64,000 nucleotides of DNA from positions 558,001 to 622,000 of the forward strand of contig JAGTPG010000001.1 of NCBI GenBank assembly GCA_018195615.1, written 5' to 3'. The notes under the pieces are model-generated. The model saw nothing but the letters and a program-made list of their open reading frames with translations, had not been told where the DNA came from and did not search any database. Positions 28,493 through 38,147 of the stretch are shown piece after piece; within the stretch, counting starts at the first letter, position 1, and each line of letters begins with the position of its first letter. The translations under genes and the position numbers were made by a program. Source of the stretch: Streptomyces tuirus (GTDB lineage Bacteria; Actinomycetota; Actinomycetes; Streptomycetales; Streptomycetaceae).

Positions 28493-29284
28493 ATGAGCAC
28501 CCTTCTCGTCACCGGCGCGACCTCGGGTCTGGGCCGGTACGTCGCGTTCGAACTCGTTCGCTCGGGCCATGTCGTCCTCGTCCACGGCCGGGACGCCGGC
28601 CGTACCGAGCGGCTGGCCGAGGAGTTGCGCGCCGACGGGGACGCCGAGGCGTTCGTCGCCGACCTGGCCTCGCTGGCCGAGGTGCGGGAGCTGGCCGGGC
28701 ATGTCGCCGACGCGCATCCCGAGCTGGACGTGCTGGTCAACAACGCCGGTGTCGGCTTCGGGGAGCCCGGTGCGGGACGTGAGCTGAGCGTCGACGGGCA
28801 CGAGCTTCGGCTGGCGGTGAACTACCTGGCGCCGGTCGCGCTGACCCGGGCCCTGCTGCCGGTGCTGCGGGCGAACGCGCCCGCCCGGATCGTCAATGTC
28901 GGCTCGGCCGGTCAGGAGCCCCTCGACTTCGCCGACCCCGAGTTCACCCGCGGCTACAGCGGTGTCTCGGCGTACTGCCGCAGCAAGTTCGCACTCGCCG
29001 CGCACACCTTCGCCCTCGCCGGGGAGCTCGACGGCACGGGTGTCTCGGTGAACGTGCTGCACCCCGCGACCTACATGGACACGGCGATGGTCCGCGAGGC
29101 GGATGTCACGCCCTGGAACACGGTCGCCGACGGGGCGACGGGTGTACTGGCCCTCGCCACGCGGGACATGGGCACCGGCCGCTTCTACGACGGGACACAG
29201 CCCGGGCACGCCCACACGGCGGCGTACGACCCGGGCGTACAGGCACGACTGGCCGCGGTGACCGACCAGCTGCTGCGAGCCTGA
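28493..29284 (+). CDS. Short-chain dehydrogenase/reductase
   Basis: 263 residues from the ATG at 28493. Classical SDR: cofactor motif VTGATSGLGRYVA (TGxxxGxG), NNAGVGF, VNVGSAG for the catalytic serine region and YCRSKFALA with the Y-x-x-x-K pair. The RD after VLVHG suggests NADP preference. It lies 64 bases after pcaL on the same strand, so it could be read through, but no pathway role is known. Its last 29 coding bases are imperfectly repeated just downstream. Confidence 0.88.
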   Translation: MSTLLVTGATSGLGRYVAFELVRSGHVVLVHGRDAGRTERLAEELRADGDAEAFVADLASLAEVRELAGHVADAHPELDVLVNNAGVGFGEPGAGRELSVDGHELRLAVNYLAPVALTRALLPVLRANAPARIVNVGSAGQEPLDFADPEFTRGYSGVSAYCRSKFALAAHTFALAGELDGTGVSVNVLHPATYMDTAMVREADVTPWNTVADGATGVLALATRDMGTGRFYDGTQPGHAHTAAYDPGVQARLAAVTDQLLRA

Positions 29285-29303
29285 CCGGGAGGTACGGGTG
29301 CCG

Positions 29304-29332
29304 CTGGCCGCGGTGACCGGCCGGCTGGTGCG
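29304..29332. repeat. Imperfect copy of the SDR gene 3' end
   Basis: The 29 bases at 29304-29332 match 29249-29277, inside the SDR gene, with three mismatches. Both begin CTGGCCGCGGTGACCG. The copy lies in the gap between the SDR and the convergent ATPase gene. Confidence 0.7.
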
Positions 29333-29422
29333 GGTCTGGTTCGGCTCGGTGGGCTCCGCTCAGCCCGATGCCGGCTACAGCGACCGACGTGGCCACGCGC
29401 ACGTGACACGGCCAGGTCGTAC

Positions 29423-32106
29423 TCAGCGCGACCCGGCGTCCGTCTTCAGTTCGGCCCGTGCCCGTGCTGCCAGGCCGTCCGCGCCGCAGGAGACGGCCAG
29501 GGCCAGGCCGCGGTCGAGGTCGGGCACCGAGCGGGCGGCGATGCCGTACTCGATGCGGGCCGCGGCGTGTTCGTACTGGCAGGGCGAGGCCTCCAGGCAG
29601 GCGACGGCCTGCGCGGCGAGCCGGACCGCGCGCTGGCCGGTCTCCAGGGCGGCGGCGCAGCGCAGGGCCTCGCCGATGGCGGTGTCCGTGCCGAAGCGCT
29701 CGGCCTGACGGCGGACGTCGACGGCGAGCCGGGCGGCGCGGGCCGGGTCCTCGGTGCTGAGGGCCCGGGCGAGATCGGCCGCCCAGGGGACGAGCACCGG
29801 GTTGAGGTGGCCGCGCGCTGCCGCCGCCTTCTCGGCGGCCTCCAGTTCGTTGATGCCGTCCTTGGTGCGGCCGACGGCCAGGAGCAGCCGGCCGCGTACC
29901 GAGCGGGGGTCGGGCAGGACGATGGTGGACGGGTAGGGCGGGGCGAAGCCGTGCCGTTCGGCGACCTCCCAGGCCTCCTCGACCCGGCCGCGGGCGAGCA
30001 GCGTGTCGACGAGGTTGCAGGTCGCGGTCCAGTACAGGGGCAGGCCCCGGCCCACGCGCTCGGCGAGCCGCAGCGACTCGCGCAGGGACGCCTCGGCCTC
30101 CCTCAGGCGGCCCCGCCTGCGGTGCCCGAGCCCGACGTAGGCGTGGGCCAGGGCGAGGTGGCCGCCGCTCCAGCCGGCCGTCTCGTAGGCGCGCAGGGCC
30201 TCGTTGTAGAGGGACTCGGCCCGGTCGAGGCGGTCCGTGAAGGCGTACGCGTTGGCCAGCATCAGCAGCAGTTCGATGCCCCACTCGGTGTCGGTCCAGC
30301 CGAGCCCGGGGGCCAGGCGGCCGTTGACGAGGGCGCGGTCGCACACCTCGGCGACCTCCTCGGCGTTCTCACCGTGCATCAGGGCGTCGAAGCCGCGCAG
30401 GATGAGCAGCGCGCGTTCGGAGTTGTCCCGGCCGGTGCAGGTGCTCGCCAGGTCGGCGAGCCGCCGGGAGCGGTCGGGTGAGGTGGCCTCGCCGGCGTGT
30501 ATGCCCTCCCACATGAAGTGCACGGCTTGGAGCCGCATCCGCGCGGGCCCGGGCCGGAGCCGGGCGGCCTCCGCCTCGACCGTGCGGACGGCCTCCTCCA
30601 GCTGGTCGTTGTGGAGCAGCGCCTGGGAGAGCCGGAAGACGGCGTCCACCCGCTGGTCGCCGTCGAGGCCGGGCATGCCGAGCGCGGTCCGCAGATGCGC
30701 GATGGTGCGGGCGGGGCGGTCAGGAAGGTCGCCTCGGCCAGTTCGTACAGGACATGCGGGTGGGACTCCGGCAGGGGCGGTTCCTTCAGGGCTCGCTCCA
30801 GGCAGCGGCGGGCCGCGTCGGGGGCGCCGACGGCCAGGTGCTCGCGGGCGGCCTCGCGCAGTTGCCCGACGAGTTCCTCGTCGTCGTCCGGGTGGACTTC
30901 GAGGAGATGACGGGCGGCGGCCGCGGCGCCGTGTCCCTCGTCGGTGACGATCCGGGCGGCTATGCCGTGCATGGCGGTGCGCAGGGCGTCGGGGATGGAG
31001 TTGTAGACGGCGGTGGCGATCAGCGGGTGGACGAACTCCAGGTCGCCGTCGCCGCTGCGGCCGGTCGCGGGGTCGGGTGCGGTGAGGATGCGGGCGGTGC
31101 GCAGCAGTTCGGCGCAGCGGCGGGCGTCGTCGGGCTTCAGGGTGGCGAGCTTGGCGACCAGGCCGATGGAGATGCCGGTGCCGAGAATGGCGGCGGCCCA
31201 GGCGAACCTGGTGGCGTCGATGCCGAGTTCCTCAAGGCGGGAGACGAGGCCGCCGCCGCGGGCCGAGCGGTTCAGCTCGCGCAGCTCACCGGCCCGGGCC
31301 TCGACCGGTTCGAGCTCGCTGTCCTGCACCTTGGCGAGGAGTTCGACGGTCTCGTAGGGGTTGCCGGCGGTGACGGCCCAGACCTCGCGGCAGAACGCGG
31401 CGTCGGCGTGCCGTCCGAGGGTGGCGCGGGTGAGTCCGGCCGTGGCGTCCGGGGTGAGGGCGCTCAGGGTGGCGACGGGGCCGTCCGCCGCGGCGGCGAC
31501 GGTGTCGAGGTGGCGGGCGCTCGCGCCGGGGGCCTGGTCCGGGCGGCGGGTGACCACGACCAGGACGGACATCTCGTCGAGGCGCTCGGCGAGCCCCGCG
31601 AGCCAGTGCAGGGTCTCCTGGTCGGCCCAGTGGGCGTCGTCGATCAGCAGCACCAGCGGCCAGTCCCGGCGGGAGAGCCGGCGCACCGCGGCGACCAGGC
31701 CGTCGCACACGCCCTGCGGGTCGGCCTGCCGGTCGCCCGGGTCCGCGATGCCGAGGGCGGGGCCGGCGATGTCGTACCAGTCGCCGAGGTACTCGCGTGC
31801 CTCCTCGGGCAGCATGGAGACCAGTGCCGGCTGCAGTAACCGGCGTACCACGTTGAAGGGGACCGACCGGAGGGTCTCGCCGCCGCGGGCCGACCAGACC
31901 GTGCAGCCGCGGGCCTCGGCGATGCGGCGGGTTTCGGCCAGCAGCGCGGTCTTGCCGAGTCCGGCCTCGCCCCGGAAGACCAGCAGCCCGCCGGACGAGG
32001 AGCGGTCCGCGCACAGGCGGTCGACCGCCCGCGCCACGGCTGCGACTTCCTCGTCGCGCTCCCACAGGGAGGCCGAGGCCGCGGCCGTGGGCCGTACCTC
32101 CGTCAT
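29423..32106 (-). CDS. LAL/MalT-type AAA ATPase with TPR-like repeats, no HTH (one frame break)
   Basis: 894 residues after restoring one base. ATG at 32106 with GGGGAGGT upstream. The N-terminal AAA_16 ATPase has Walker A FRGEAGLGKTALLAE and Walker B LVLLIDDAHWADQ, then an arginine-finger-like VVVTRRPDQ. The rest is a helical TPR-like array (RVDAVFRLSQALLHND, ALAHAYVGLGHRRRGRLREAEASL). LuxR-family LAL regulators of this design normally end in a 60-residue HTH. Here the protein stops at AELKTDAGSR, exactly where the HTH linker would begin, and only 138 bases separate it from the SDR gene. The break is near 30708-30725. Confidence 0.85.
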
Positions 32107-32286
32107 CCCGCTACCTCCCCAAGTCGCCCGAACGACGTACAGACATCGAGCGTAGCCCTCCGATTGCCTGAGTGGAGGGTGGACCGGGCACCTGTTGCCG
32201 TGACGGGTGACACCGGGTGCGGCCGAACCCCGAGGCCGGCCCGCCACCAGCGGCCTCGGCGTCAACAGCGCACGGCAGCAAGGGAG

Positions 32287-33588
32287 GTGACGTCCATTCA
32301 CCAGGATCGTGAGTCACGGCGCGGCCGGCGGGCGCTGGTCGCGGGGTCGGTGGGCAATCTCATCGAGTGGTACGAGTTCGGCGTCTACGGCTACTTCGCG
32401 ACGATCATCGCGGCGCGGTTCTTCACGCCGGAGGGCGGCAGCGAGGTCGAGGGGCTGGTGAAGACGTACGCGTCGTTCGGGCTGGCGTTCTTCTTCCGGC
32501 CCGTCGGGGCGGCGCTTTTCGGCCGTCTGGGCGACCGGGTGGGCCGTCGCCCGGTGCTGGTCCTGGTGATCACGTTGATGACGGTGGCGACGACGCTGAT
32601 CGGCGCGCTGCCGACGTACGCGCAGGCGGGTGCGCCGGCGCCCTGGCTGCTGACTTTCCTGCGCGTGCTGCAAGGTCTGTCGGCGGGCGGGGAGTTCGGC
32701 GGGGCCGTGTCGGTGATGACGGAGTTCGCCCCGCCGGGCCGGCGGGGGCTGTACGGGTCGTGGCAGTCGTTCACGGTGGCGCTGGGGCTGCTGGCCGGCG
32801 CGGGGGCGGCGGCGCTGCTCGCCACGGTGCTGACGGAGGAGCAGCTGGGCGCTTGGGGTTGGCGGCTGCCGTTCCTGCTGACACTGCCGCTGGGGCTGGG
32901 GGCGCTGTGGCTGAGGTTGCGGCTGGACGAGACACCGGCGTTCGAGGCGGACCGGGCTCAGGAGACCCCGCCACCGCGCGAGGTCGTGCGGGTCATCGCC
33001 TTGGGCGCGGGGCGGATCATGGGGTGGGCCGCGGCCGGCTACACGTTTCTCGTCGTGCTGCCGTCGTATCTGCAGAGTTCGCTGGGTGCGACCTTCCAGC
33101 AGGCGCTGGTCGCCACCGTGCTGGCCAATCTGGGCTTCGCGGTCACGATCGTGCCGGCGGGGCTGCTGAGTGATCTGCTCGGGCGGCGGGCGGTGATGCT
33201 GACGGGGGCCGTGCTGGTCGTGGTGCTCGCGGTGCCGTTGCTCAACCTTCTTCAGCAGCCCGGCGTTTCGAACACCGTGAAGGGTGTGGCGGTGTGCGGC
33301 GCGGGCGCGGTGGTGGGGCTGATGGCGGGACCGGGCCCGGCGATGCTGTCGGAGATGTTCCCCACCCGCGTCCGCCACACGGGCCTGGGACTCGCCTACG
33401 CGCTGTCCAACGCGGTGTTCTCAGGGTGTGCCGGGCTCATCATCACGGAGACGATCGAGCGGACGGGGAGTGTGGACATCCCGGCGTACTACGCGGCGGC
33501 GGCGTGCGCGGTGAGCGTGCCGGCGCTGCTCACCCTGCCCTCCGGGAGAGTGCGCGGGGCGAAAGCGGTCCAGGAGAGGACTGGTTGA
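32287..33588 (+). CDS. MFS transporter, metabolite:H+ symporter (MHS) family
   Basis: 433 residues from the GTG at 32287. Twelve hydrophobic segments with MHS signatures: SVGNLIEWYEFGVYGYFA in helix 1, RPVGAALFGRLGDRVGRRPVL in the 2-3 loop, RVLQGLSAGGEFGGAV in helix 4 and WRLPFLLTLPLGLGAL. Substrates in this family include alpha-ketoglutarate, proline/betaine, citrate and aromatic acids. The start is ambiguous: the only strong ribosome site, GGGAGGTGA, overlaps the GTG and sits ideally for an ATT at 32296. It diverges from the ATPase gene over 180 bases and is followed four bases later by anmK. Confidence 0.9.
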   Translation: MTSIHQDRESRRGRRALVAGSVGNLIEWYEFGVYGYFATIIAARFFTPEGGSEVEGLVKTYASFGLAFFFRPVGAALFGRLGDRVGRRPVLVLVITLMTVATTLIGALPTYAQAGAPAPWLLTFLRVLQGLSAGGEFGGAVSVMTEFAPPGRRGLYGSWQSFTVALGLLAGAGAAALLATVLTEEQLGAWGWRLPFLLTLPLGLGALWLRLRLDETPAFEADRAQETPPPREVVRVIALGAGRIMGWAAAGYTFLVVLPSYLQSSLGATFQQALVATVLANLGFAVTIVPAGLLSDLLGRRAVMLTGAVLVVVLAVPLLNLLQQPGVSNTVKGVAVCGAGAVVGLMAGPGPAMLSEMFPTRVRHTGLGLAYALSNAVFSGCAGLIITETIERTGSVDIPAYYAAAACAVSVPALLTLPSGRVRGAKAVQERTG

Positions 33589-33592
33589 AACG

Positions 33593-34747
33593 ATGCGGGT
33601 GATCGGTCTGATGTCCGGCACGTCGTACGACGCCATCGACGCCGCGGCGGCCGAGCTGGATCTCGTCGGCGACAGCCTGGTACTGAATCCGCTCGGCATG
33701 GTGAGCGAGCCGTACGACGCTGAACTGCGCGAGACCCTGGCCGCCGCCCTGCCGCCGGGGACCACCTCGTTGGGCGAGGTGTGCCGGCTGGACACCCGGA
33801 TCGGGCAGGCCTTCGCGGCGGCCGCGGTCCGGGCGGATCGGGAACTGTGCGAGGGACGGGCGGAGCTGGTGGCCTCGCACGGACAGACCGTCTACCACTG
33901 GGTCGCCGGGAAAGAGGCCCACGGCACGCTCCAGCTCGGGCAGCCGGCCTGGATCGCCGAGGCGACCGGGCGGCCCGTGGTCGCCGACTTCCGGCCGCGC
34001 GACATCGCCGCCGGCGGGCAGGGTGCGCCGCTGGTCAGCCTCGTCGACCTGCTGTGGCTGCGCGGCCGGCCGGGCAGGCCCGTCGCGCTCAACCTCGGCG
34101 GCATCGCCAACCTCACCGCGCCCGACGGGACCGCGTTCGACACCGGGCCGGGCTGCGCGCTGGTGGACGCGGCCGCCCAGGGGTTCAGCGGCGGGGCCCT
34201 GGCCTACGACACGGACGGGGCCCTCGCCGCCCGGGGCCGGGTGCACGGGCCGTTGCTGGACCGGCTGCTGGAGGAGCCGTACTACGCGCTGCCCGCGCCC
34301 AAGACGACGGGCAAGGAGTTGTTCCACCTCGGCCATCTGCGGGACGCCCTGGCCGGGTTCGGGACCCTGCCGGCCGAGGACGTCGTCGCCACGCTGACTA
34401 TGCTCACGGCCCGGACCGTGGCGGAGGCCGTGCGATGGGTCGGTGCGACGGAGGTCATCGCCTCGGGCGGCGGGACCCGTAACCCGGTGCTGATGGGGAT
34501 GCTCGGGGATCTGCTGCCCGGGGTGGCGGTGCGCTCCTCGGGCGAACTGGGGCTGCCGTCCGGCGCGAAGGAGGCCTACGCCTTCGCGGTGCTGGGGTTC
34601 CTGACCCTGCACGGCCTGCCGGGCACCGAGCCCGCGAGCACCGGTGCCCGGCATCCGAGCGTGCTGGGGTCGGTGACCCCGGGCCGGGAGGGGCTGCGGC
34701 TGCCGCCGCCGGCCGGCCGGCGGCCGACGCGCCTGTTGGTGGTCTGA
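33593..34747 (+). CDS. anmK: Anhydro-N-acetylmuramic acid kinase
   Basis: 384 residues from the ATG at 33593. AnmK hydrolyses and phosphorylates 1,6-anhydro-MurNAc in cell-wall recycling. Family marks are the N-terminal VIGLMSGTSYDAID phosphate-1 loop, VASHGQTVYH, RPVVADFRPRDIAAGGQGAPL, LNLGGIANLT, FDTGPGCALVDA and IASGGGTRNPVLM. Four bases separate it from the MHS transporter stop, so the two are cotranscribed; that transporter may therefore import a sugar acid or wall fragment. Confidence 0.95.
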   Translation: MRVIGLMSGTSYDAIDAAAAELDLVGDSLVLNPLGMVSEPYDAELRETLAAALPPGTTSLGEVCRLDTRIGQAFAAAAVRADRELCEGRAELVASHGQTVYHWVAGKEAHGTLQLGQPAWIAEATGRPVVADFRPRDIAAGGQGAPLVSLVDLLWLRGRPGRPVALNLGGIANLTAPDGTAFDTGPGCALVDAAAQGFSGGALAYDTDGALAARGRVHGPLLDRLLEEPYYALPAPKTTGKELFHLGHLRDALAGFGTLPAEDVVATLTMLTARTVAEAVRWVGATEVIASGGGTRNPVLMGMLGDLLPGVAVRSSGELGLPSGAKEAYAFAVLGFLTLHGLPGTEPASTGARHPSVLGSVTPGREGLRLPPPAGRRPTRLLVV

Positions 34748-34804
34748 CGCCTCGGATTCGACTCCTCTCATGCCTCTTTCACGCACGCCTCATACGGTGG
34801 GGGC

Positions 34805-36353
34805 ATGACGCAGGCGACTCCTCCCGGGTGGTACCCCGACCCCGGACAGACAAGTGACGGGCCCGCCACCGAGCGCTGGTGGGACGGCAAGACCTGGACG
34901 GACCGCATCCGCCCGGCAGAGCCGGCCACGACCTGGGCTCCCCCAGCACGGCCGTCGCCCGCGGGGCCTCACCGGAGAACCCGGCGTCTGACGGACGGCC
35001 GACTGCCGCCGACCGTCCGGAGACGGCCGGGCAATCCGCCGACGCCGGGCATACCGGCACCGCCGGGGAACCGGGGACGCCGGGCATACCAGCACCGCCG
35101 GGGAACAGAGGGACGCCGGGCATACCAGCACCGCCGGGGAACAGAGGGACGCCGGGCATACCGGCACCGCCGACGGACCGGGGACGACCGGGGAACCGGG
35201 CGCCGCCGGACAACCGGGCGGGCCCGGACAACCGGGCGAGCCCGGACAACCGGGCGAGCCCGGGCAAACGGGCGGGCCCGGACAAACGGGCGGGCCCGGA
35301 CAACCGGGCGGGCCCGGGCAAACGGGCGCCGCTGGGCATACCAGCGCCGCCAACGGACCGGGCACCGCCGAGGAACCAGGCGCCGCCGGACAACCAGGAG
35401 TGCCCGGGCAAACGAGCGCAGCCGGACAACCGGGCGGGTCCTGGCAATCGGGTGTCATCGGGCATCAGGGTGCAATGCCGCATCCGGGCGCGCCGGGGCA
35501 TCCGGCACATGGCTACCCCGCCTATCCCGCCTACCCTGCCGCTCCTCCGGCCGCCCCCGGGCGGCGGCTGCGGGTCGGGGCCGCCGTGGCGGCTGCGGTC
35601 GTGGTGTTGGCCAGCATCGGTGTCGGGGTGTACGCGCTGACGGACAACGGCGGCGGGGGCGGGGGTTCGGCCACCTCGCAGGGGCCGGGCGGATCCGGGG
35701 GCCCGGGCGGGCCGTTCGGAGGGCCGGGCGGCAACGGGGGCTCCGGAGGCTCGGACGGCAACGGGGGCTCCGGAGGCTCCGGTGGGCAGAGCCCGGCGCC
35801 CGAGCAGTCCGAGCCTCCGAAGATCAGGAGCGGCTCGGTGACCGACGCGGTCAGCGGGATCAGCCTGCCGATCCCGGAGGGCTGGTACGGCCAGGAGGCC
35901 AGGGTCGGCGCGCAGGTGACGTCCGACGACTCCTACAAGTGCCCCGGCGACACCTCCGCGACCTGCACGAAGGGCGGCGCGTACTCGGCACCGGCCCTGG
36001 CCCTCGGCACCAGGGGCAGCACCGCGGAGGAGATCGCCAAGGCGGACATCGCGGCGAACGCCGAGGAGTCGTACGGCGGCAAGTCCTACGGCGGGATCAC
36101 CTCGCACGACGTGCTGGCGTCCAGGGCCGTGACCGTGGCCGGGCAGAAGGGCTACCTGGTCCGCTGGAAGGCCGTCACCAGCAAGGGCGCCGACGGCATC
36201 GTGGAGTCGCTGGCGTTCCCCTCCCCCGCGAACGGGAAGCAGATGGTCGTCGTCCGTTTCGGCGTCGACGCCGACCAGAAGGAGTCCGTCCTGGACGAGA
36301 TCACCAAGGGCATCAAGGTGTCGACGGGCGGCGGCAACGGCCAGGACGTCTGA
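34805..36353 (+). CDS. DUF2510 - collagen-like - TM - extracellular domain protein (two frame breaks)
   Basis: 516 residues after restoring two bases. ATG at 34805. The N-terminus is a DUF2510 motif (PPGWYPDPGQ...RWWDGKTWTD). It is followed by about 150 residues of low-complexity sequence, first units of DAGHTSTAGEQR and then a Gly-x-y run (GQPGEPGQPGEPGQTGGPG) resembling collagen. One transmembrane helix follows (VGAAVAAAVVVLASIGVGVYAL), then a Gly/Ser linker and a C-terminal domain of about 185 residues (GISLPIPEGWYGQE...GGKSYGGI...VDADQKESVLDEI). The cytoplasmic DUF2510 and outside C-terminus imply a type II-like membrane protein. Breaks lie at 34960-34980 and 35060-35078. Confidence 0.75.
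35041..35430 (+). repeat. Tandem repeats encoding the collagen-like and DAGHTSTAGEQR segments
   Basis: A 36-base unit (about 35065-35175, three copies, the middle two nearly identical) encodes DAGHTSTAGEQR. It passes into a 15- to 18-base GGGCCCGGACAACC-type array to about 35330, encoding GPGQPG/GPGQTG, with a diverged tail to 35430. Confidence 0.8.
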
Positions 36354-36380
36354 CGAGGAACAACCGCCGGACGGCGGTCG

Positions 36381-36425
36381 GCCGGGTGGGGCGCCCCCGC
36401 CGCTCACCGGGGCACCCCACCCGGC
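36381..36425. terminator. Long hairpin between convergent genes
   Basis: A 17-base stem with one mismatch pairs 36381-36397 with 36409-36425 (GCCGGGTGGGG against CCCCACCCGGC) around an 11-base loop. It lies 27 bases after the membrane-protein stop and before the TetR 3' end, and can terminate both. Confidence 0.75.
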
Positions 36426-36507
36426 CGGGGGTGCGCGCCGGCCCCGTCCCCACGGGTCGGCGCGGTCGGGTCACCGTCCGGTCATCCCGCGGACGGCGGC
36501 CCGGGTC

Positions 36508-37116
36508 TCAGGTCAGGCCGAGTGCCGGCAGCACCGCGGCGTCCACGAACCGGACCAGATAGTCCGGGTCCGCGTACTCGCCCTCCAGAATGGGCCGGGC
36601 GCGCAGGACTCCGAACATCTGCGCAGGGATGTACTCCAGCGCCGGATGATCGGCGGGCACCTCGCCCCGCTCCACCCCGCGCCGGATGATCTCCTTCAGC
36701 GCGGCGATCTCCGGCTCGACCAGCGCGTCACGCAACGCGCACCGCAGCTCCGGGTCCTGGGTAGCGGCGTGACCGAGCGCCTGGAGCAGCTGAGTGTCCC
36801 GGCCGGATAGCTCCCCCGCCGCCCGGGCGGCCTCGCGCAGGTCGCCGGCGAGCGAGCCGGTGTCGACGCGGCGCGCCCGGCGGTGCGAGCGCAGTGCCGC
36901 CGCCACGAACTGGGGCTTGGTCTTCCACTGACGGTAGAGCGTGGACTTGCTGCACCGGGTGCTGGCGGCGACCCCCTCCATGGTGACGGAGTCGTACCCG
37001 CACTCGCGCAGTTGCTCCAGCACGGCGTCGAAGAACTCCTGCTCACGCTCGGGCGTGATCTTGGAGCGGCGCGAGGTACCGACTGGCTCGGGTCGGTCCG
37101 CAGCCTGCGACGTCAT
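36508..37116 (-). CDS. TetR family transcriptional regulator
   Basis: 202 residues from the ATG at 37116. The N-terminal HTH is REQEFFDAVLEQLRECGYDSVTMEGVAASTRCSKSTLYRQW-like, a standard TetR fold with SKSTLYRQWKTKPQFV as recognition helix and following helix. The C-terminal domain (TetR_C_16-like, LRARPILEGEYADPDYLV) would bind an unknown effector. It diverges from the PAP2/DMT gene pair across a region dense in palindromes, which it very probably binds. Confidence 0.92.
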   Translation of the reverse strand: MTSQAADRPEPVGTSRRSKITPEREQEFFDAVLEQLRECGYDSVTMEGVAASTRCSKSTLYRQWKTKPQFVAAALRSHRRARRVDTGSLAGDLREAARAAGELSGRDTQLLQALGHAATQDPELRCALRDALVEPEIAALKEIIRRGVERGEVPADHPALEYIPAQMFGVLRARPILEGEYADPDYLVRFVDAAVLPALGLT

Positions 37117-37181
37117 GGGCGGTGCTCCTCGCTTTCGTCGGGAGCCGGAAAATTCCGGCCGGCGGTGTGTCGTTCGTCTAT

Positions 37182-37285
37182 CGATACGCCAGTGTACCGG
37201 TACAGGCCCGTATCGGTGCACTGGCGTATCGGTACGCACTCGTACCGATAACACGTGTACCGACAACCCGCGTACCGACAACAGC
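37182..37285. promoter_or_regulatory. Nested palindrome array between TetR and PAP2 genes
   Basis: Perfect inverted repeat CGATACGCCAGTG (37182-37194) with 37219-37231; palindrome TGTACCGGTACA (37193-37204); palindrome with nine-base arms ATCGGTACG/CGTACCGAT (37228-37249); then three 15-base direct repeats starting (C/T)GTACCGA at 37241, 37256 and 37271. The half-site GTACCGA/TCGGTAC recurs throughout. Likely multi-dimer TetR operator controlling both directions. Confidence 0.8.
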
Positions 37286-37307
37286 ACCGTCATCGAAAGG
37301 GCCGGGG

Positions 37308-38147
37308 ATGAATGCCCGCACCGAGCCTGCGCCGGCGGGGTCCGACGCGATAGCGCGACCGCCGCTCGTCCGGGAGCTCCTGCTCGTCGCAGGGCTCTTC
37401 CTCGTCTACAAGTTGGGCCGGCAGCTGGCCACGGGCCACACCGGCGAGGCGTTCCGCAACGCGCACCGCGTGTGGGACTTCGAACGAGCGGTCCATCTCC
37501 CCGGCGAGGGCGCGGTGCAGTCCCTGCTGCTGCACGGCGACGGCCTCGTGCACCTCGCGAACACCTACTACGCGGCCGTCCACTTCCCGGCCACCGCCGC
37601 CTTCCTCGTCTGGCTCTACCTGCGCCGCCCGACCCACTACGTATGGGCCCGCCGGGTCCTGGCCGCAGTCACCGCCGCGGCCCTGGTGCTGCATCTGCTG
37701 TTCCCGCTCGCCCCGCCGCGCATGGTGTCCGCGACCGGCCTCATCGACACGGCGCGGCTGTACGGGCCGTCGGTGTACGGCAGTCCCGCGACCGACTCCC
37801 TGTCCAACCAGTTCGCGGCGATGCCGTCGCTGCACTTCGGCTGGGCGCTCATGGTGGCGATCGGCCTGATCGTCGCGACCCGTTCGCGGTGGCGTTGGCT
37901 GTGGCTGGCGCATCCGCTGCTGACCCTGCTGGTGATCGTCGGAACGGCGAACCACTACTGGATGGACGCGATCGTGGCGACGGCCCTGCTCGGACTCGCG
38001 CTCGCCCTGATTCGCCCCGGACTTCGTCCGGGGGACCCCCATCTCGCTGCGCTCGCCCCATCGCACGGCGACCACGGCGGGTCGCGGGCGGGCAGCCTCG
38101 TACCGGCTCAGCGGGACGAGCAGACGCTGGTCGGAGCGGGCCGGTGA
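37308..38147 (+). CDS. PAP2 / inositolphosphotransferase-like membrane phosphatase
   Basis: 279 residues from the ATG at 37308. About six membrane helices. PAP2-superfamily motifs are recognisable: PLAPPRM in the loop, the SLSNQFAAMPSLHFGWALM block (PSLHxGW, motif 2) and GTANHYWMDAIVA (motif 3, H-x4-D). This arrangement is that of the Aur1/Ipt1-like subgroup. It probably removes or transfers a lipid phosphate. Its stop overlaps the DMT gene GTG (GTGA), so both are coregulated by the TetR operator array. Confidence 0.88.
   Translation: MNARTEPAPAGSDAIARPPLVRELLLVAGLFLVYKLGRQLATGHTGEAFRNAHRVWDFERAVHLPGEGAVQSLLLHGDGLVHLANTYYAAVHFPATAAFLVWLYLRRPTHYVWARRVLAAVTAAALVLHLLFPLAPPRMVSATGLIDTARLYGPSVYGSPATDSLSNQFAAMPSLHFGWALMVAIGLIVATRSRWRWLWLAHPLLTLLVIVGTANHYWMDAIVATALLGLALALIRPGLRPGDPHLAALAPSHGDHGGSRAGSLVPAQRDEQTLVGAGR

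Noticed and set aside
35041..35430. Possible CRISPR array because of regular repeats
   Set aside because: Units of 15-36 bases are contiguous without unique spacers, coding, and have no cas genes nearby.
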